A stretch of DNA of 64,000 nucleotides, from the NCBI RefSeq assembly GCF_009857445.1, contig NZ_WWCN01000024.1:1-64000 (forward strand), given 5' to 3'. Each line of letters begins with the position of its first letter. Positions within the stretch are counted from its first letter, which is position 1. The notes beneath the pieces are model-generated. The model made no database searches. It saw only the letters and a program-made list of their open reading frames with translations, and was not told the DNA's origin. The DNA comes from Duganella flavida. GTDB taxonomy: Bacteria > Pseudomonadota > Gammaproteobacteria > Burkholderiales > Burkholderiaceae_D. Positions 1 through 9,384 of the stretch are shown here, one piece after another. Both the position numbers and the translations under genes were made by a program.

Positions 1-72
1 AACAGGACCGTGAAACGACTCTACGCCGATGATAGTGCTGCAACCAGTGTGAAAGTAGGTTATCGTCAAGCT
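1..72 (+). rRNA. rrf: 5S ribosomal RNA, 3' end (partial)
   Basis: The first 72 bases read as the 3' two thirds of a betaproteobacterial 5S rRNA: the loop containing GAACAGGACCGTGAAACGAC, then the CGCCGATGATAGT stem, then GTGTGAAAGTAGGTTATCG and a 3' terminal stem ending in GTCAAGC. The 5' end lies outside the window. A hairpin with a T-run follows directly, as expected at the end of an rRNA operon. The exact 3' end (71 or 72) cannot be fixed without the pairing 5' strand. Confidence 0.92.
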
Positions 73-86
73 AGTTATTCCCAAGA

Positions 87-124
87 AGGCCCCGTCAGGA
101 TTAAATCCGGCGGGGCTTTTTTGC
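87..124 (+). terminator. Rho-independent terminator of the rRNA operon
   Basis: GCCCCG (89-94) pairs with CGGGGC (111-116) and is followed by six T residues. It lies 17 bases past the 5S end and upstream of the start of the next gene. Confidence 0.85.
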
Positions 125-138
125 TTTTGTGCATTAGA

Positions 139-3100
139 ATGGCTTGCATGCGAGCTGCTTTCCTTTTCTTTTTGCTGATTTCGGTAGCGCAGGCGGCGCC
201 GCTGTCGCTGCGCTTTGAGCACTTGGGTGTCGAACAGGGACTGACGCAGGAGTCGGTCACCAGCATCCTGCAGGACCAGCTTGGCTATATGTGGCTCGGC
301 ACGCAGGCCGGCCTGAACCGTTATGACGGTTACCGAGTCACCAACTTCAAGAACGACCCCTCCAATCCCCGCAGCCTGCAAGATAATTACGCGCAGGCGC
401 TGTATGAAGACGCCGCCGGCCAACTGTGGGTCGGTAATAAAGGCGGACTTGATCGCTATGATCCGGTGGCGCAGGCTTTTACGCATGTGCTGTCCAAATT
501 ATCTGTAACGGGCATACTCGGCGACGGCCGCCAAGGTTTGTGGCTGGCGACCAGTGAAGGCTTGCAGCACCTGGATATCCCCAGCGGCCAAGCGCAGGCG
601 CTGGGCCACGCCGATGAGCAGATCAGTGCGATGGCGCGCGACCAGCACGGTAATTTGTGGATGGGGACGCTGCACGGATTGCAGCTGCTACCGTCCGGCA
701 GCAAGGAGTTCCACCACGTCGGCACGGCCGAGAACCGGCTGGAGAACAATATTCTGTCGGTTTCCATTGGGCCCGACGGCGTATTGTGGGCGGGGGCGAT
801 GCGCGGCGTGCAGGCTTGGCGCTTGACGCAACAGTCGGCCGAACGCGTTGCGCTTACGCTGCCGAAGGAAGTGGCCGGAGCGCGTATCTCCAAGCTGTTG
901 CACGACCGCGATGGCACGCTGTGGCTCGGCACTTTCACGGATGGCCTGAAGCGGCGCGATCCCGTCACCGGCCGCTACTACCATTACCCGCGTGATACCC
1001 AGAGCCGTCACGGCATCAGCGACAACCAGATCAGCGCGCTGTATCAGGACCGTACCGGCACACTGTGGGTCGGCAACTGGTATGCCGGCGTCGATCACGT
1101 CGACCTGAGTAGCGGCGGCTTTGAACGTTACACCGAGCAGCCCGGCGTGCTGCCCGGCATTGGCAGCAGCAAGGTGCGGGCGATCAGCGGCGCGCCGGAT
1201 GGCAAGGTCTGGCTGGGGACCAGCACTGGGCTGGCGCTGCTGGATCCGGCGCAAGCTCAGGTGAATTTCTACTCCAACCTGCAGCAGCAACCAGGCGCCA
1301 TGCCCGCCGAGCAGGTGATGGCGCTGGCAACTGACCAGCGCGGCCGGCTGTGGGTGGGCACCATCAGCGGCCTGTCATGGCGCGATCCGGCCAGCGGACG
1401 CTATACGCCGATGTGGCTGGGTGACGATCCGCAGGCGCGCTCGGTGCAGCGCGTGTTCGTCGACCATGAGGGCGTGATCTGGGTCGGTACCCGCATGGCC
1501 TTGCATCGCATTGATCCGCAGACGCTTGCCATGCAAACCTACCGTGTCGATACCAGCGATCCCGACCGGCTGGCGGGACGCGTCTACACGCTGATGGAGG
1601 ACTTGCGCGGCAACCTGTGGGCCGGCACTGAAAACGGTTTAGATCGTTTCGACCGCGCCAGTGGAAAGTTTGAGCACTACCGCCACAATCCAGCGCAGCG
1701 CGATAGCCTGAGCCACAACCGCGTGCACTATCTCTATCAGGACCAGCAGGAGCGCATCTGGATCGGCACCGCAGCCGGCCTGTGCATGGCGCGCATGGGA
1801 GAGGATGGCAAGCTGCATTTCCGTTTTTATCCGCCAGGCAGCGGACGTTCTCCGGACCCGATCGGCGCGATCTTTGGCGACGAGCAAGGACGCTTGTGGA
1901 TTAGCACAACGGCTGGCGTTTCCCTGTTCAATCCGGAGACCGGCGCGTTCAAGAACTATACCTCCAAGGATGGCTTGATCGACGGCTCGTATTTCATCGG
2001 CGCCGGCTACCGCGCGCCGGACGGTACGCTGTACTTCGGTGGCCTGGAAGGCGTGACCGCGTTCCAGCCTGCGCACGTGCATAACAATGCCTATGCGCCG
2101 CCAGTGTTGATTACGGATTTTTCGATCTTCAACCAATCCATCCTGGGCAGCGCGGCGCGTCCCGACGTGCTGGCGCAGGGCTCGCTCGATCACGCCAAAA
2201 CGCTGTCGCTGACTTATCGCGACGCGGTGTTTTCGTTTGAATTCGCCGGGCTGCATTACGCCGATCCGCAGCGCAACCGCTACGCCTACCAGCTGGTCGG
2301 CTTCGATCCGGACTGGGTCACCACCGATGCCGGCAAGCGTTTCGCCACCTACACCAATCTCGATCCGGGCCGCTATGTGTTCCGCGTGAAGGCAGCCAAC
2401 AAGGACGGCTTGTGGAGCAGCGAGCCGGTCTCGCTTGAGCTGACCATTGCGCCGCCGTTCTGGCGTACCTGGTGGTTCCGCGTGCTGATGGTGGGACTGG
2501 TGCTGGGCGGCGCCTGGCTGCTGTTCCGCATCCGCATCCGTTTGCTGGTGCGGCAGAAGCAGGAGCTGGAGCTGGAAGTCGGCAGCCGCACGCACGAGCT
2601 GGTGCTGCAAAAGGAATCCATCCAGCGCGAGAAGGAAAACGTGGAGGCGGCGCACCGCAATATCGCGCTGCTGTCCGACATCGGGCGGCGCATCACGGCC
2701 AATCTCGATAGCGAGGCCATCATGTCGCTGCTGTACCAGCAAGTGCATGCGCTGATGGATGCCAGTGTGTTTGGCATCGGCATCTATCGGCCGGAGCAGG
2801 AACTGATCGAGTATCCGTTTGCGATGGAGCGCGGCAAGCGCTACACGCCTTACACTCGCAGCATGCGCGAGCCCAATCAGTTGTCGGTGTGGTGCATCAA
2901 CCATGCGCAGGAAGTATTTATCAACGACCTGGAGCATGAATACCAGCGCTACATTTCCAGCCTCGACCTGGTGTCCGGCGTGGACAACATGGGCACGCTG
3001 GAAGACGGCACACTGCCGACCGAGCCACGCTCGCTGATTTATGTGCCGATCTCGGTCAGTGGGCAGGTGCGCGGTGTGATTACGGTGCACAGCTATCGCG

Positions 3101-3975
3101 CGCATGCCTATCACCGCATCGATCTCGACATGCTGACTACGCTGGCCTCCTACGTGGCGGTGGCGTTTGCAAATGCGGATTCCTACCGCCAGCTACGCGA
3201 CACGCAGCAGCAACTGGTGGAGCGCGAGAAGCTGGCCGCGCTGGGCTCGCTGGTAGCCGGCGTCGCGCATGAGCTGAACACGCCGATCGGCAACAGCCTG
3301 GTGATCGCCAGCACGCTGGAAGACAAGACGGCGGAGATTGAAACGCTCAACAACGGCAGCACCATGCGCCGTTCCGACCTGCATAATTTCATCGATGCGG
3401 CACGCGAAGCGTCCACGCTGCTTATGCGCAGCCTGCGCAATGCGGCCGAGCTGGTGAACAGCTTCAAGCAAGTGGCGGTGGACCAGGCCAGTGCCAAGCG
3501 GCGCCAGTTCAATCTGCAGCAGGCCAGTCACGAAATTGTGATGACCATGAAGAACCAGATACGCAAGGCCGGCCATCACATCGTGCTGGAAGTACCGGAC
3601 GATATCGTGCTGGACAGCTTCCCCGGTCCTTACGGACAGGTGATCATCAATCTGATTAATAACGCCTTGCTGCATGCGTTTGAAGACCGCGCGGCGGGCG
3701 CGATCCGCATGTGGGCGGTGCAGTTGGGGCCGGAACGGGTGCGCATCGTGTTCCAGGATGACGGCAAAGGCATCCCGGTCGAGCACCAGGCGCGCATCTT
3801 CGATCCCTTCTTTACCACCAAGCTGGGGCAGGGCGGCAATGGGCTCGGCCTGAGCATCACCTACAACATTGTGACGTCGCTACTGGATGGCACGATACGG
3901 GTGGATAGTGCGGTGGGCGTCGGGACGCGCTTCACGATGGATTTACCATTGAAGGCGTCCCTGTCCGGCGATTAA
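139..3975 (+). CDS. Hybrid-type propeller sensor histidine kinase (Reg_prop/Y_Y_Y/GAF/HisKA/HATPase)
   Basis: A large membrane sensor kinase of about 1278 aa. From the ATG at 139 it begins with a hydrophobic signal peptide ending near AQA. Next come many W-(L/V)-G-T propeller repeats to about residue 690, a Y_Y_Y domain (about 690-775), one transmembrane segment (about 777-800), a short coiled coil and a GAF-like region (about 840-1010). The kinase core has the phospho-accepting His in the motif VAHELNTPIGN (about H1044), an N-box NLINNA and G-boxes DDGKGIP and GNGLGL. An upstream in-frame start at 10 would lie inside the 5S gene, so I reject it. No receiver or DNA-binding domain is fused and no response regulator lies beside it. 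The kinase core closely resembles that of the kinase at 33995-36007. The ligand is unknown. Confidence 0.9.
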   Translation: MACMRAAFLFFLLISVAQAAPLSLRFEHLGVEQGLTQESVTSILQDQLGYMWLGTQAGLNRYDGYRVTNFKNDPSNPRSLQDNYAQALYEDAAGQLWVGNKGGLDRYDPVAQAFTHVLSKLSVTGILGDGRQGLWLATSEGLQHLDIPSGQAQALGHADEQISAMARDQHGNLWMGTLHGLQLLPSGSKEFHHVGTAENRLENNILSVSIGPDGVLWAGAMRGVQAWRLTQQSAERVALTLPKEVAGARISKLLHDRDGTLWLGTFTDGLKRRDPVTGRYYHYPRDTQSRHGISDNQISALYQDRTGTLWVGNWYAGVDHVDLSSGGFERYTEQPGVLPGIGSSKVRAISGAPDGKVWLGTSTGLALLDPAQAQVNFYSNLQQQPGAMPAEQVMALATDQRGRLWVGTISGLSWRDPASGRYTPMWLGDDPQARSVQRVFVDHEGVIWVGTRMALHRIDPQTLAMQTYRVDTSDPDRLAGRVYTLMEDLRGNLWAGTENGLDRFDRASGKFEHYRHNPAQRDSLSHNRVHYLYQDQQERIWIGTAAGLCMARMGEDGKLHFRFYPPGSGRSPDPIGAIFGDEQGRLWISTTAGVSLFNPETGAFKNYTSKDGLIDGSYFIGAGYRAPDGTLYFGGLEGVTAFQPAHVHNNAYAPPVLITDFSIFNQSILGSAARPDVLAQGSLDHAKTLSLTYRDAVFSFEFAGLHYADPQRNRYAYQLVGFDPDWVTTDAGKRFATYTNLDPGRYVFRVKAANKDGLWSSEPVSLELTIAPPFWRTWWFRVLMVGLVLGGAWLLFRIRIRLLVRQKQELELEVGSRTHELVLQKESIQREKENVEAAHRNIALLSDIGRRITANLDSEAIMSLLYQQVHALMDASVFGIGIYRPEQELIEYPFAMERGKRYTPYTRSMREPNQLSVWCINHAQEVFINDLEHEYQRYISSLDLVSGVDNMGTLEDGTLPTEPRSLIYVPISVSGQVRGVITVHSYRAHAYHRIDLDMLTTLASYVAVAFANADSYRQLRDTQQQLVEREKLAALGSLVAGVAHELNTPIGNSLVIASTLEDKTAEIETLNNGSTMRRSDLHNFIDAAREASTLLMRSLRNAAELVNSFKQVAVDQASAKRRQFNLQQASHEIVMTMKNQIRKAGHHIVLEVPDDIVLDSFPGPYGQVIINLINNALLHAFEDRAAGAIRMWAVQLGPERVRIVFQDDGKGIPVEHQARIFDPFFTTKLGQGGNGLGLSITYNIVTSLLDGTIRVDSAVGVGTRFTMDLPLKASLSGD

Positions 3976-4313
3976 ATGCCCCAGATAATGTGCTCGTTTT
4001 CCGCCTTGGCGGTGCGCAGCATTTCCAGCAGCGGGAAGGCGCGGGCGGAGAAGCCGACGCGCTGTAATTGCGCATGCTCCTTGGTTTCGCCATCTTCCTG
4101 TTCGTGGGTGTGGGCATCGTGCTCGACGTCAGTTTCCGGGTGCAACTTGGTCTCGGCGACTTCGTGCTCGAGAATCGATAAGGCTTGCGCCGCTTCGGCC
4201 GCAGTGATCACGCCGCGTTTCGGATTTTTGTGCAGCAAGTCGAGGATGCGCTGCGCATGTTCCTGGTACATCAGGACTTCCGGGCTTGATTTGGATTTGA
4301 AGGCGATTAACAT
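3972..4313 (-). CDS. DUF1840 domain-containing protein
   Basis: A 113-aa soluble protein matching the DUF1840 family, common in Burkholderiales and without a known function. The family signature is visible as a basic N-terminus (MLIAFKSK), then LMYQEHAQRILDLLHK, then RGVITAAEAAQAL. The middle is rich in His, Glu and Asp (DVEHDAHTHEQED), so metal binding is conceivable but unproven. Its stop codon overlaps the stop of the convergent sensor kinase by 4 bp. Length is normal for the family. Confidence 0.85.
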   Translation of the reverse strand: MLIAFKSKSSPEVLMYQEHAQRILDLLHKNPKRGVITAAEAAQALSILEHEVAETKLHPETDVEHDAHTHEQEDGETKEHAQLQRVGFSARAFPLLEMLRTAKAENEHIIWGI

Positions 4314-4439
4314 AAGCGATCTTTCTGAGTTCCGTTAGATAGACTCTATGCCCATGCCGGCGACTTTACAAGACACGGATGGCCGTGTGCGGGCGCTGGC
4401 GCACCTTAATTAAGCAGGTTTTAAGCCAGCACGATCGTT

Positions 4440-4934
4440 TTAATTCAATTTAAAGGATGTGAGGAAGGTCTCCACGGGCTCCGCTTCGATTTTCGCCGCA
4501 GGACCGATCACTACGGCCTGGTAAATCCTGTTGTCTTTGGCAACAAAGCGTCCAATAAGGCGCATGGCTTGCCCTTTTTCGGTGCCGCTTGCATCGACTT
4601 CGCGCGCGCCGTTGGCCAGTTGATTGCTGCTGGTGACGGTGGCGCTGATGTTGTTGAGCATCGCAGTTTGCATGGCGTCAACGGCAGCTGGCGCTTGCGC
4701 GGCATCCGCTAGCTGGGCACTACCGACGGCGAACACCACGCCGTCGACATTGGCGGCGCTCATGGTCATGCTTACCTCCAGCTGCTCGAGCTTGATGCTG
4801 CGGGTCTGGCTGGCGGGCTTGCCGGGGAACAGCACGGCGTAGGGCGCGTCGCTGCTGCGGTAGTCGCGCCAGTCGTACTTGGGGCTGCAGGCGCACAGGG
4901 CGAGCGTCAACAGCAGCGGTGCCAGTCGTTTCAT
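4440..4934 (-). CDS. Putative lipoprotein
   Basis: A protein of about 164 aa with a lipoprotein-type leader (MKRLAPLLLTLALCACS). The rest resembles small periplasmic proteins of unknown function with a YAVLFPGKP motif, a central helix and a C-terminal strand (VETFLTSFKLN). I place the start at 4934 because it gives a proper signal peptide and because this ATG overlaps the TGA of the upstream aminopeptidase gene (ATGA), which suggests translational coupling. A longer form beginning at 4973 would have a polar N-terminus and run into the neighbouring gene. Function is unknown; outer-membrane anchoring is likely. Confidence 0.75.
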   Translation of the reverse strand: MKRLAPLLLTLALCACSPKYDWRDYRSSDAPYAVLFPGKPASQTRSIKLEQLEVSMTMSAANVDGVVFAVGSAQLADAAQAPAAVDAMQTAMLNNISATVTSSNQLANGAREVDASGTEKGQAMRLIGRFVAKDNRIYQAVVIGPAAKIEAEPVETFLTSFKLN

Positions 4935-6634
4935 TTCTTGGCTTTCTTTTTCTTGTCCTCGATGGCTTTCCACTCATCGATGTGGTCCTGCTGGCGCAGT
5001 ACGCGCGATTGCGGGTCGATGGTGACCAGTGCATGCGGCGGCAGTGCCAGTTCGCCGTGGCCATCGCTCATGGCCAGCTTTTCGATGCGGTTGTTGATGC
5101 GTACTTCCAGCGGCATCGGGAAGGCGCCGCCGTCTTTCAGCTTCCACGTCAGCTTGAGTTTGTCGGCGCTGCGTTCTTCCACCAGTTCAGGCAGCGCTGC
5201 ATGGTAGAGGTAAGCGTCGAAGAACCATTGCAGGTCACGGCCGCTGGCTTCGTTGACGAACTGGATGAATTCCTTGGTACTGCTCCAGCGCGGCTGGAAG
5301 TTGCCTGGCACCGGCGTGGCAGTGCCGTACACCATGCGGCGCGTGGCGATGAAGAAGGGCTCGTCGCCGATCAGGTTGTGCAGCGTGTGCAGCACCAGCG
5401 CGCCTTTGACGTAGATGTCGAGTCCGGGTCCGCCGCGCTCTTCCTCGTAGACGTCTTCAATGCGCCGGGACTTGCCGCTGACGATGGGTGCCTTGTTGCT
5501 GATTTGTTTGCGGAAGTCGAACAGCTCGGTCTGGAACTCCGCTTCACCGCGCAGCGACTCTAGGTACAGCGGCTGCATGTAGGAACCGAAGCCTTCGTGC
5601 AGCCACATATCATCCCAGTCGGCGTTGGTCATCTGGTTGCCGAACCATTCGTGCGACAGCTCGTGGTGCAGCAGCCAGTCATAGCCCAGCGGCGATTTTT
5701 TGTAGCCGTTGCCGTAGGCGTTGATGGTCTGGTGCTCCATGCCGAGGTGCGGGGTTTCGACCACGCCCATTTTCTCGTCGCCAAATGGATAAGGGCCGAC
5801 ACGGTATTCAAAGAAATCCAGCATCGGCTTGAATTCATTGAACAAACCTTGCGCTTCCTTGTCGTGGCCTTTCAGGTACCACATGCGCAGCGGGATGATG
5901 TTGCCGTATTTGCTGGCGTAATCGGCGGACAGCATTTCGTAGGGGCCGATGTTGAGGGCGACGCCGTAGGTGCTGGGATTTTTGGCGCGCCAGTTGTAGG
6001 TGCGCCAGCCGTCTTTTTCTTCCATGCCGACAGCGATGCCATTGCCTGCGACGACCAGCGGCGCAGGCACGCTGATGTGCAAGTCGATCAGCTTGGGCTT
6101 GCCTTGCGGATGATCGATGCAAGGCCAGAACAGGTCGCAGCCTTCACCTTCGACCGTGGTGGTGATCCACGGTTGGCCATCGGGAGTCTGGCTCCAGGTG
6201 AAGCCGCCGTCCCACGGCGCCCGCTTGGCGATCACCGGCACGCCGTGATACTGGATGCGCACGGTGGTGCGGGCGCCGGCTGGCAGTGGTGCCGGCAAGG
6301 TGAGGTAGAGGCGTCCTTCCGGGTTGCTGATCGCGCCGGCGGCAAGCGGCACGCCGTCCACACTGGCGCTGTCGATCGGCAGGTTGCGGTCGAGTTCGAC
6401 GGCGATGCGGGTTAGCGGTTCTTTCAACAGGAAAGTCAGGGCGGCGTCGCCGCGGATGCTTTTGGTGGCTGGCTCGACGCGCAAGGCGAGATCGACTTTT
6501 TCAAACGTCACTGCCAGCTGCTCGGGCGCGCGCGGGCTGCCGGAGTTGAGGGTGAAGTCGGTCGGCGCTATCGGCTTGGTGGCGCAGCCCGCCAGCAGCG
6601 CGCCGGCAGCAAGGTAGAGAGGCAAGCGGGTCAT
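4931..6634 (-). CDS. M1 family metallopeptidase (aminopeptidase) lipoprotein
   Basis: A zinc aminopeptidase of the M1 family, about 567 aa. The signature HHELSHEWFGNQ supplies the HExxH zinc ligands and the glutamate in WLHEGFGSY follows at the usual spacing. A leader ending in LLAGC marks it as a lipoprotein, so it should act in the periplasm or on the outer membrane, trimming peptides. I choose the ATG at 6634 over longer in-frame starts because it yields the lipobox and has AGG six bases upstream. A Lys-rich tail (KKKKAKK) ends the protein. The stop overlaps the start of the next lipoprotein gene, forming a two-gene operon. Confidence 0.9.
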   Translation of the reverse strand: MTRLPLYLAAGALLAGCATKPIAPTDFTLNSGSPRAPEQLAVTFEKVDLALRVEPATKSIRGDAALTFLLKEPLTRIAVELDRNLPIDSASVDGVPLAAGAISNPEGRLYLTLPAPLPAGARTTVRIQYHGVPVIAKRAPWDGGFTWSQTPDGQPWITTTVEGEGCDLFWPCIDHPQGKPKLIDLHISVPAPLVVAGNGIAVGMEEKDGWRTYNWRAKNPSTYGVALNIGPYEMLSADYASKYGNIIPLRMWYLKGHDKEAQGLFNEFKPMLDFFEYRVGPYPFGDEKMGVVETPHLGMEHQTINAYGNGYKKSPLGYDWLLHHELSHEWFGNQMTNADWDDMWLHEGFGSYMQPLYLESLRGEAEFQTELFDFRKQISNKAPIVSGKSRRIEDVYEEERGGPGLDIYVKGALVLHTLHNLIGDEPFFIATRRMVYGTATPVPGNFQPRWSSTKEFIQFVNEASGRDLQWFFDAYLYHAALPELVEERSADKLKLTWKLKDGGAFPMPLEVRINNRIEKLAMSDGHGELALPPHALVTIDPQSRVLRQQDHIDEWKAIEDKKKKAKK

Positions 6635-6696
6635 GATCATCCTGGCATGAGTAAGCTGCGGACAATATAGCAGCAAGCCAGCAAGAGTTGATACGG

Positions 6697-7245
6697 TTAT
6701 TCGCTCATCACGCGGCGGTATTGGATGGCTTCTTCGATGTGGACTAGCTGGATGTTGGCGGCGCCGGCCAGGTCGGCAATGGTGCGGGCGACGCGCAGGA
6801 TGCGGTGGTAGGCGCGGCCGGACCATTTGAAGCTCTGCATGCTCTCTTTAAGTTTGCACTTGCTGGGGCGGTCGAGTCTGCAGTAGTGGTCGATCTCGCG
6901 CGGGCTGAGATATTGATTGCGCTTGCCTTGCCGCTGGAATTGGCGATCAGCTGCAACCTGCACGCGGGCGGCGATCACGGCGGATGATTCGCCAGCGGAA
7001 GGCGCGGCCAGCACTTCGGGATCGACTGATGCGACTTCCATCTGGATATCGATGCGGTCCAGCAGTGGGCCGGATACGCGGCTCTGGTAGCGCAGCCGCA
7101 CATCGGGCGAGCAGCGGCAGGCGACGCTCGTGTGGCCGTAGTAGCCGCAGGGGCAGGGATTCATCGCGGCGATCAACTGGAAGTGCGCGGGAAAGTCCGC
7201 TTGCCGCGCGGCGCGCGAGATGGTGATGCGGCCGGACTCCATGGT
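6697..7245 (-). pseudogene. comM: comM/yifB (Mg-chelatase-like AAA+ ATPase), truncated, C-terminal part only
   Basis: About 182 codons match the C-terminal third of ComM/YifB, a hexameric helicase used in natural transformation. The sequence starts within the conserved ESGRITISRA segment, runs through MNPCPCGYYGH, the RCS motif, the RVSGPLLDRIDI segment and the Mg_chelatase_C domain, and ends in EEAIQYRR. Full-length family members are about 500 aa, so the N-terminal ATPase part with the Walker A motif is missing. Upstream of 7245 the reading frame becomes unrelated and stops within 30 bases. The break coincides with a change to accessory-type genes, which suggests insertion of foreign DNA. 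Confidence 0.85.
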
Positions 7246-7450
7246 TTTGCACTTTAGTCGTACTTCGAGCGTTTAGTTGTCCGTTTTGGTCTCAACCGTC
7301 TCAACCATTGACCAGTCAGCGTCCGAACGACCACTCAAGGCGAGGGCAATTCACCTTCCAGGACTTCATAGTTTGGCCGGAATTTGCCCAGCGACGCAGG
7401 CTCCTAATTCGAAAACTCGCTGGCCTCGGGCTGCTGCAATGGTATTCACG

Positions 7451-8206
7451 TTAATCGACGCCAAGCCGGATGCGCTCGCCCAGGCACACCTTGCCTTGGA
7501 ATAGCACTTCCATCAGCGGTTCCTCTGACCGTTCCTGGCGCCAATATCTGCGGATTTGCTCGGCTGCAGATGCGAACGTTTCTTTTAGGGTCACGTCATC
7601 GAGAATTGCCATATCTGCCGAAAAAGATGTTCGGGATGCAGTTGCCTCGACATGGCAGAACAAATAATCGTGACTCGACCCAGTGTAGTGTTTTTGGGCA
7701 TAGGCAGCTGTAGCAGCCACATCGGAAAACACGAAGAAACAGGTAGATCGCGAGGGCGCATACGGGAACCCATCGCCTCGTACACGCTCATAAAAGCACT
7801 CCCAGAAATAAGCCTTGGCCACGTGATCGCGGCCACCGCCCACTAGCAATTGGCGACTTCTGAAAGCCAATGTGCGTAATGCTCTCAGTGACTTGACGTC
7901 GATTATGGTAATGCCGTCCAGATCCAAAATATAGTCGGACAGATCGACAGGGGACATATCCTCGCTTAGGAGGCGCGCGGCCAAAGCAGAGGGTAGTGGC
8001 CGTTCCTGGAATGCAGCGACGAAGCGCCATAAGGTGTCAAGCACTGCGCCTGTCATTTCCGCAATATTCAAGAGGCCTTCGAACAACATACGCTCTGCCG
8101 GAATCATTTCGGAAAGGATTAGGCCGTAGTTGTAGACGTCCGTATCAATCTCCTTTCCGATGGTGTAATACTCTCTGCGAATCTTCTTTACGAATTTTCC
8201 ACTCAC
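7451..8206 (-). CDS. Hypothetical protein (251 aa)
   Basis: I do not recognise this protein firmly. It is soluble, without signal peptide or membrane segments. The N-terminal part is helical (GLILSEMIPAERMLFEGLL). The C-terminal half has a run of aromatic strands (AYFWECFYERVR, RSTCFFVFSD, HDYLFCHVEA) and ends in EVLFQGKVCLGERIRLG. That strand pattern with conserved Arg, Ser and a late Glu faintly recalls DUF2441/ADP-ribosyltransferase-like folds, but this is a guess. The start is a GTG with AGGAAG eight bases upstream. It is the first complete gene past the comM break, and reads toward it. Confidence 0.6.
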   Translation of the reverse strand: MSGKFVKKIRREYYTIGKEIDTDVYNYGLILSEMIPAERMLFEGLLNIAEMTGAVLDTLWRFVAAFQERPLPSALAARLLSEDMSPVDLSDYILDLDGITIIDVKSLRALRTLAFRSRQLLVGGGRDHVAKAYFWECFYERVRGDGFPYAPSRSTCFFVFSDVAATAAYAQKHYTGSSHDYLFCHVEATASRTSFSADMAILDDVTLKETFASAAEQIRRYWRQERSEEPLMEVLFQGKVCLGERIRLGVD

Positions 8207-8453
8207 CTAATTCACTTCCTTTACGGTTACATTAAAGCGCTCCGAGCATCGCGGATGGAAGTCGCTGTTCATTGGCTACACTGCTAAGTGGTCCATTAGA
8301 ACTTTAACTCATCCAACAGTTCGTGTCAGGTCTAGTCTGAGCTACTACATTCAGGTACTGAAAGAATGCTGCCGGACAGTCAACTATCCGGCAGCAAATA
8401 AATAAAAAATCACACAAATTTTCGCGCGCTATCCCGCGAGGAAATCTCTATTA

Positions 8454-9101
8454 TTAACAATCAGATTCGCCAGAGCGAACCACCCCATACGAGAATTCCT
8501 CGGCGTCGTCCAGCATGTACACCAACGGAAGGTACGTACTCATGCCGTTCGCTTTTTCAACCATTCGGGCAGCGCGCCAATCTGCGTCAATGTCGCGTTC
8601 GCCGTTAGCGAGATTGTCTAGATGCAGCTCGTGGCAAACCTGTAGAAACTTTCGGCTGTCAAAGTAGTGTTCAACAAAAAGAACGTCATCTCCACATACA
8701 ACAATCAAAAGAAGTGATCCGATTGCAGTCGTGCGCATGACAGGAAGCAGTTCATCACAACGCAGCCGAATAGTGTTCTTGTGGCCGGTCATTTGGAGGC
8801 ACGTCACACGTTGTGCCCACTTAACTTTGTCAATCGTCTGCAGATGCAATGCTGAGGTCGCCAACGATTGCATGTCTCCGGCCATCGCTGCTGGCAGCCC
8901 AAGCACTACGATTGGCGCTGCGCGCGACTCTTCGAGTTGCGGGTGCTTAATCATCGATGACCAACAAGTTACCGCCATCGGTTCATCTTCCAACGGTATT
9001 CCACAATTCGCACATGCTGCGTCAAGCAAATGCTTAATGCCCGCGCCTGCATTTTCCAATGCGCTTAATGAGTGCTTCGATAAAATTTTTCCAGCGTACA
9101 T
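8454..9101 (-). CDS. Hypothetical protein, probable diverged member of the local five-paralogue family
   Basis: A soluble protein of 215 aa with a good ribosome binding site (AAGGATATGT before ATG). It is not recognisable alone, but its order of blocks matches the three proteins at 10371, 11222 and 12915. It has a hydrophobic strand APIVVLGLPA after about 65 residues, a Trp-containing strand, a DELLPVM segment, the pair LLLIVV and VEHYFDSRKF, then DIDADWRAARMV and LPLVYMLDDAEE. The clear paralogues carry the same series (for example LILWATNTK, QDFIDADDEF, DTNYAPRK, FPLLLSSEEQ). Identity is low, so membership is an inference. Function is unknown. Confidence 0.6.
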   Translation of the reverse strand: MYAGKILSKHSLSALENAGAGIKHLLDAACANCGIPLEDEPMAVTCWSSMIKHPQLEESRAAPIVVLGLPAAMAGDMQSLATSALHLQTIDKVKWAQRVTCLQMTGHKNTIRLRCDELLPVMRTTAIGSLLLIVVCGDDVLFVEHYFDSRKFLQVCHELHLDNLANGERDIDADWRAARMVEKANGMSTYLPLVYMLDDAEEFSYGVVRSGESDC

Positions 9102-9159
9102 ACATATCCTTTTCTCGTGTGCCGCAGGCGAACTGCCCGCGACATACTTGGTGTAGCAA

Positions 9160-9384
9160 TTAACCTGGAATGCTTTTATCCTTCAGCGAAATATTTTTGA
9201 GTCCATAGTCATGGAGCCAGCTCAGTACTTCACGTTCTCTCCACCGCAGTGGAAAATTTTCACCTAGATGAGCAGGAGCAGGAAGTTCCCAAGGTGCGCG
9301 CCTCAGGCGACGACGAATGGAGCCCGCAGAGATCTCTAAAACCTCCGCGAGCTCGTGAATATCCAAATATCTGGCCTGGGTCAT
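9160..9384 (-). CDS. Small helix-turn-helix protein
   Basis: A 74-aa basic protein whose first half reads as a winged-helix/MerR or AlpA-type DNA-binding segment: YLDIHELAEVLEISAGSIRRRLRR, followed by a hydrophobic REVLSWLHDYG helix. Its ATG overlaps the TAA of the upstream 250-aa gene (TAATG), so the two are probably co-translated. Small HTH proteins of this type often control the operon they sit in, or act in excision of mobile elements. Which applies here is unknown. Confidence 0.6.
   Translation of the reverse strand: MTQARYLDIHELAEVLEISAGSIRRRLRRAPWELPAPAHLGENFPLRWREREVLSWLHDYGLKNISLKDKSIPG

Noticed and set aside
10-138. Upstream extension of the first sensor kinase to position 10
   Set aside because: It would translate the 5S rRNA gene and its terminator; the ATG at 139 gives a signal peptide.
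1639-3114. 491-codon minus-strand open frame inside the first kinase
   Set aside because: His/Arg/Ala-rich composition of an antisense shadow; the plus strand carries well-defined kinase domains.
4919-6617. Long open frames on the plus strand opposite the M1 aminopeptidase gene
   Set aside because: They mirror GC-rich codon use of the real gene and have no recognisable protein features or ribosome binding sites.
7290-7320. Short direct repeat GTCTCAACC twice near the comM break
   Set aside because: Only nine bases and adjacent, so it is not good evidence for an element end or attachment site.
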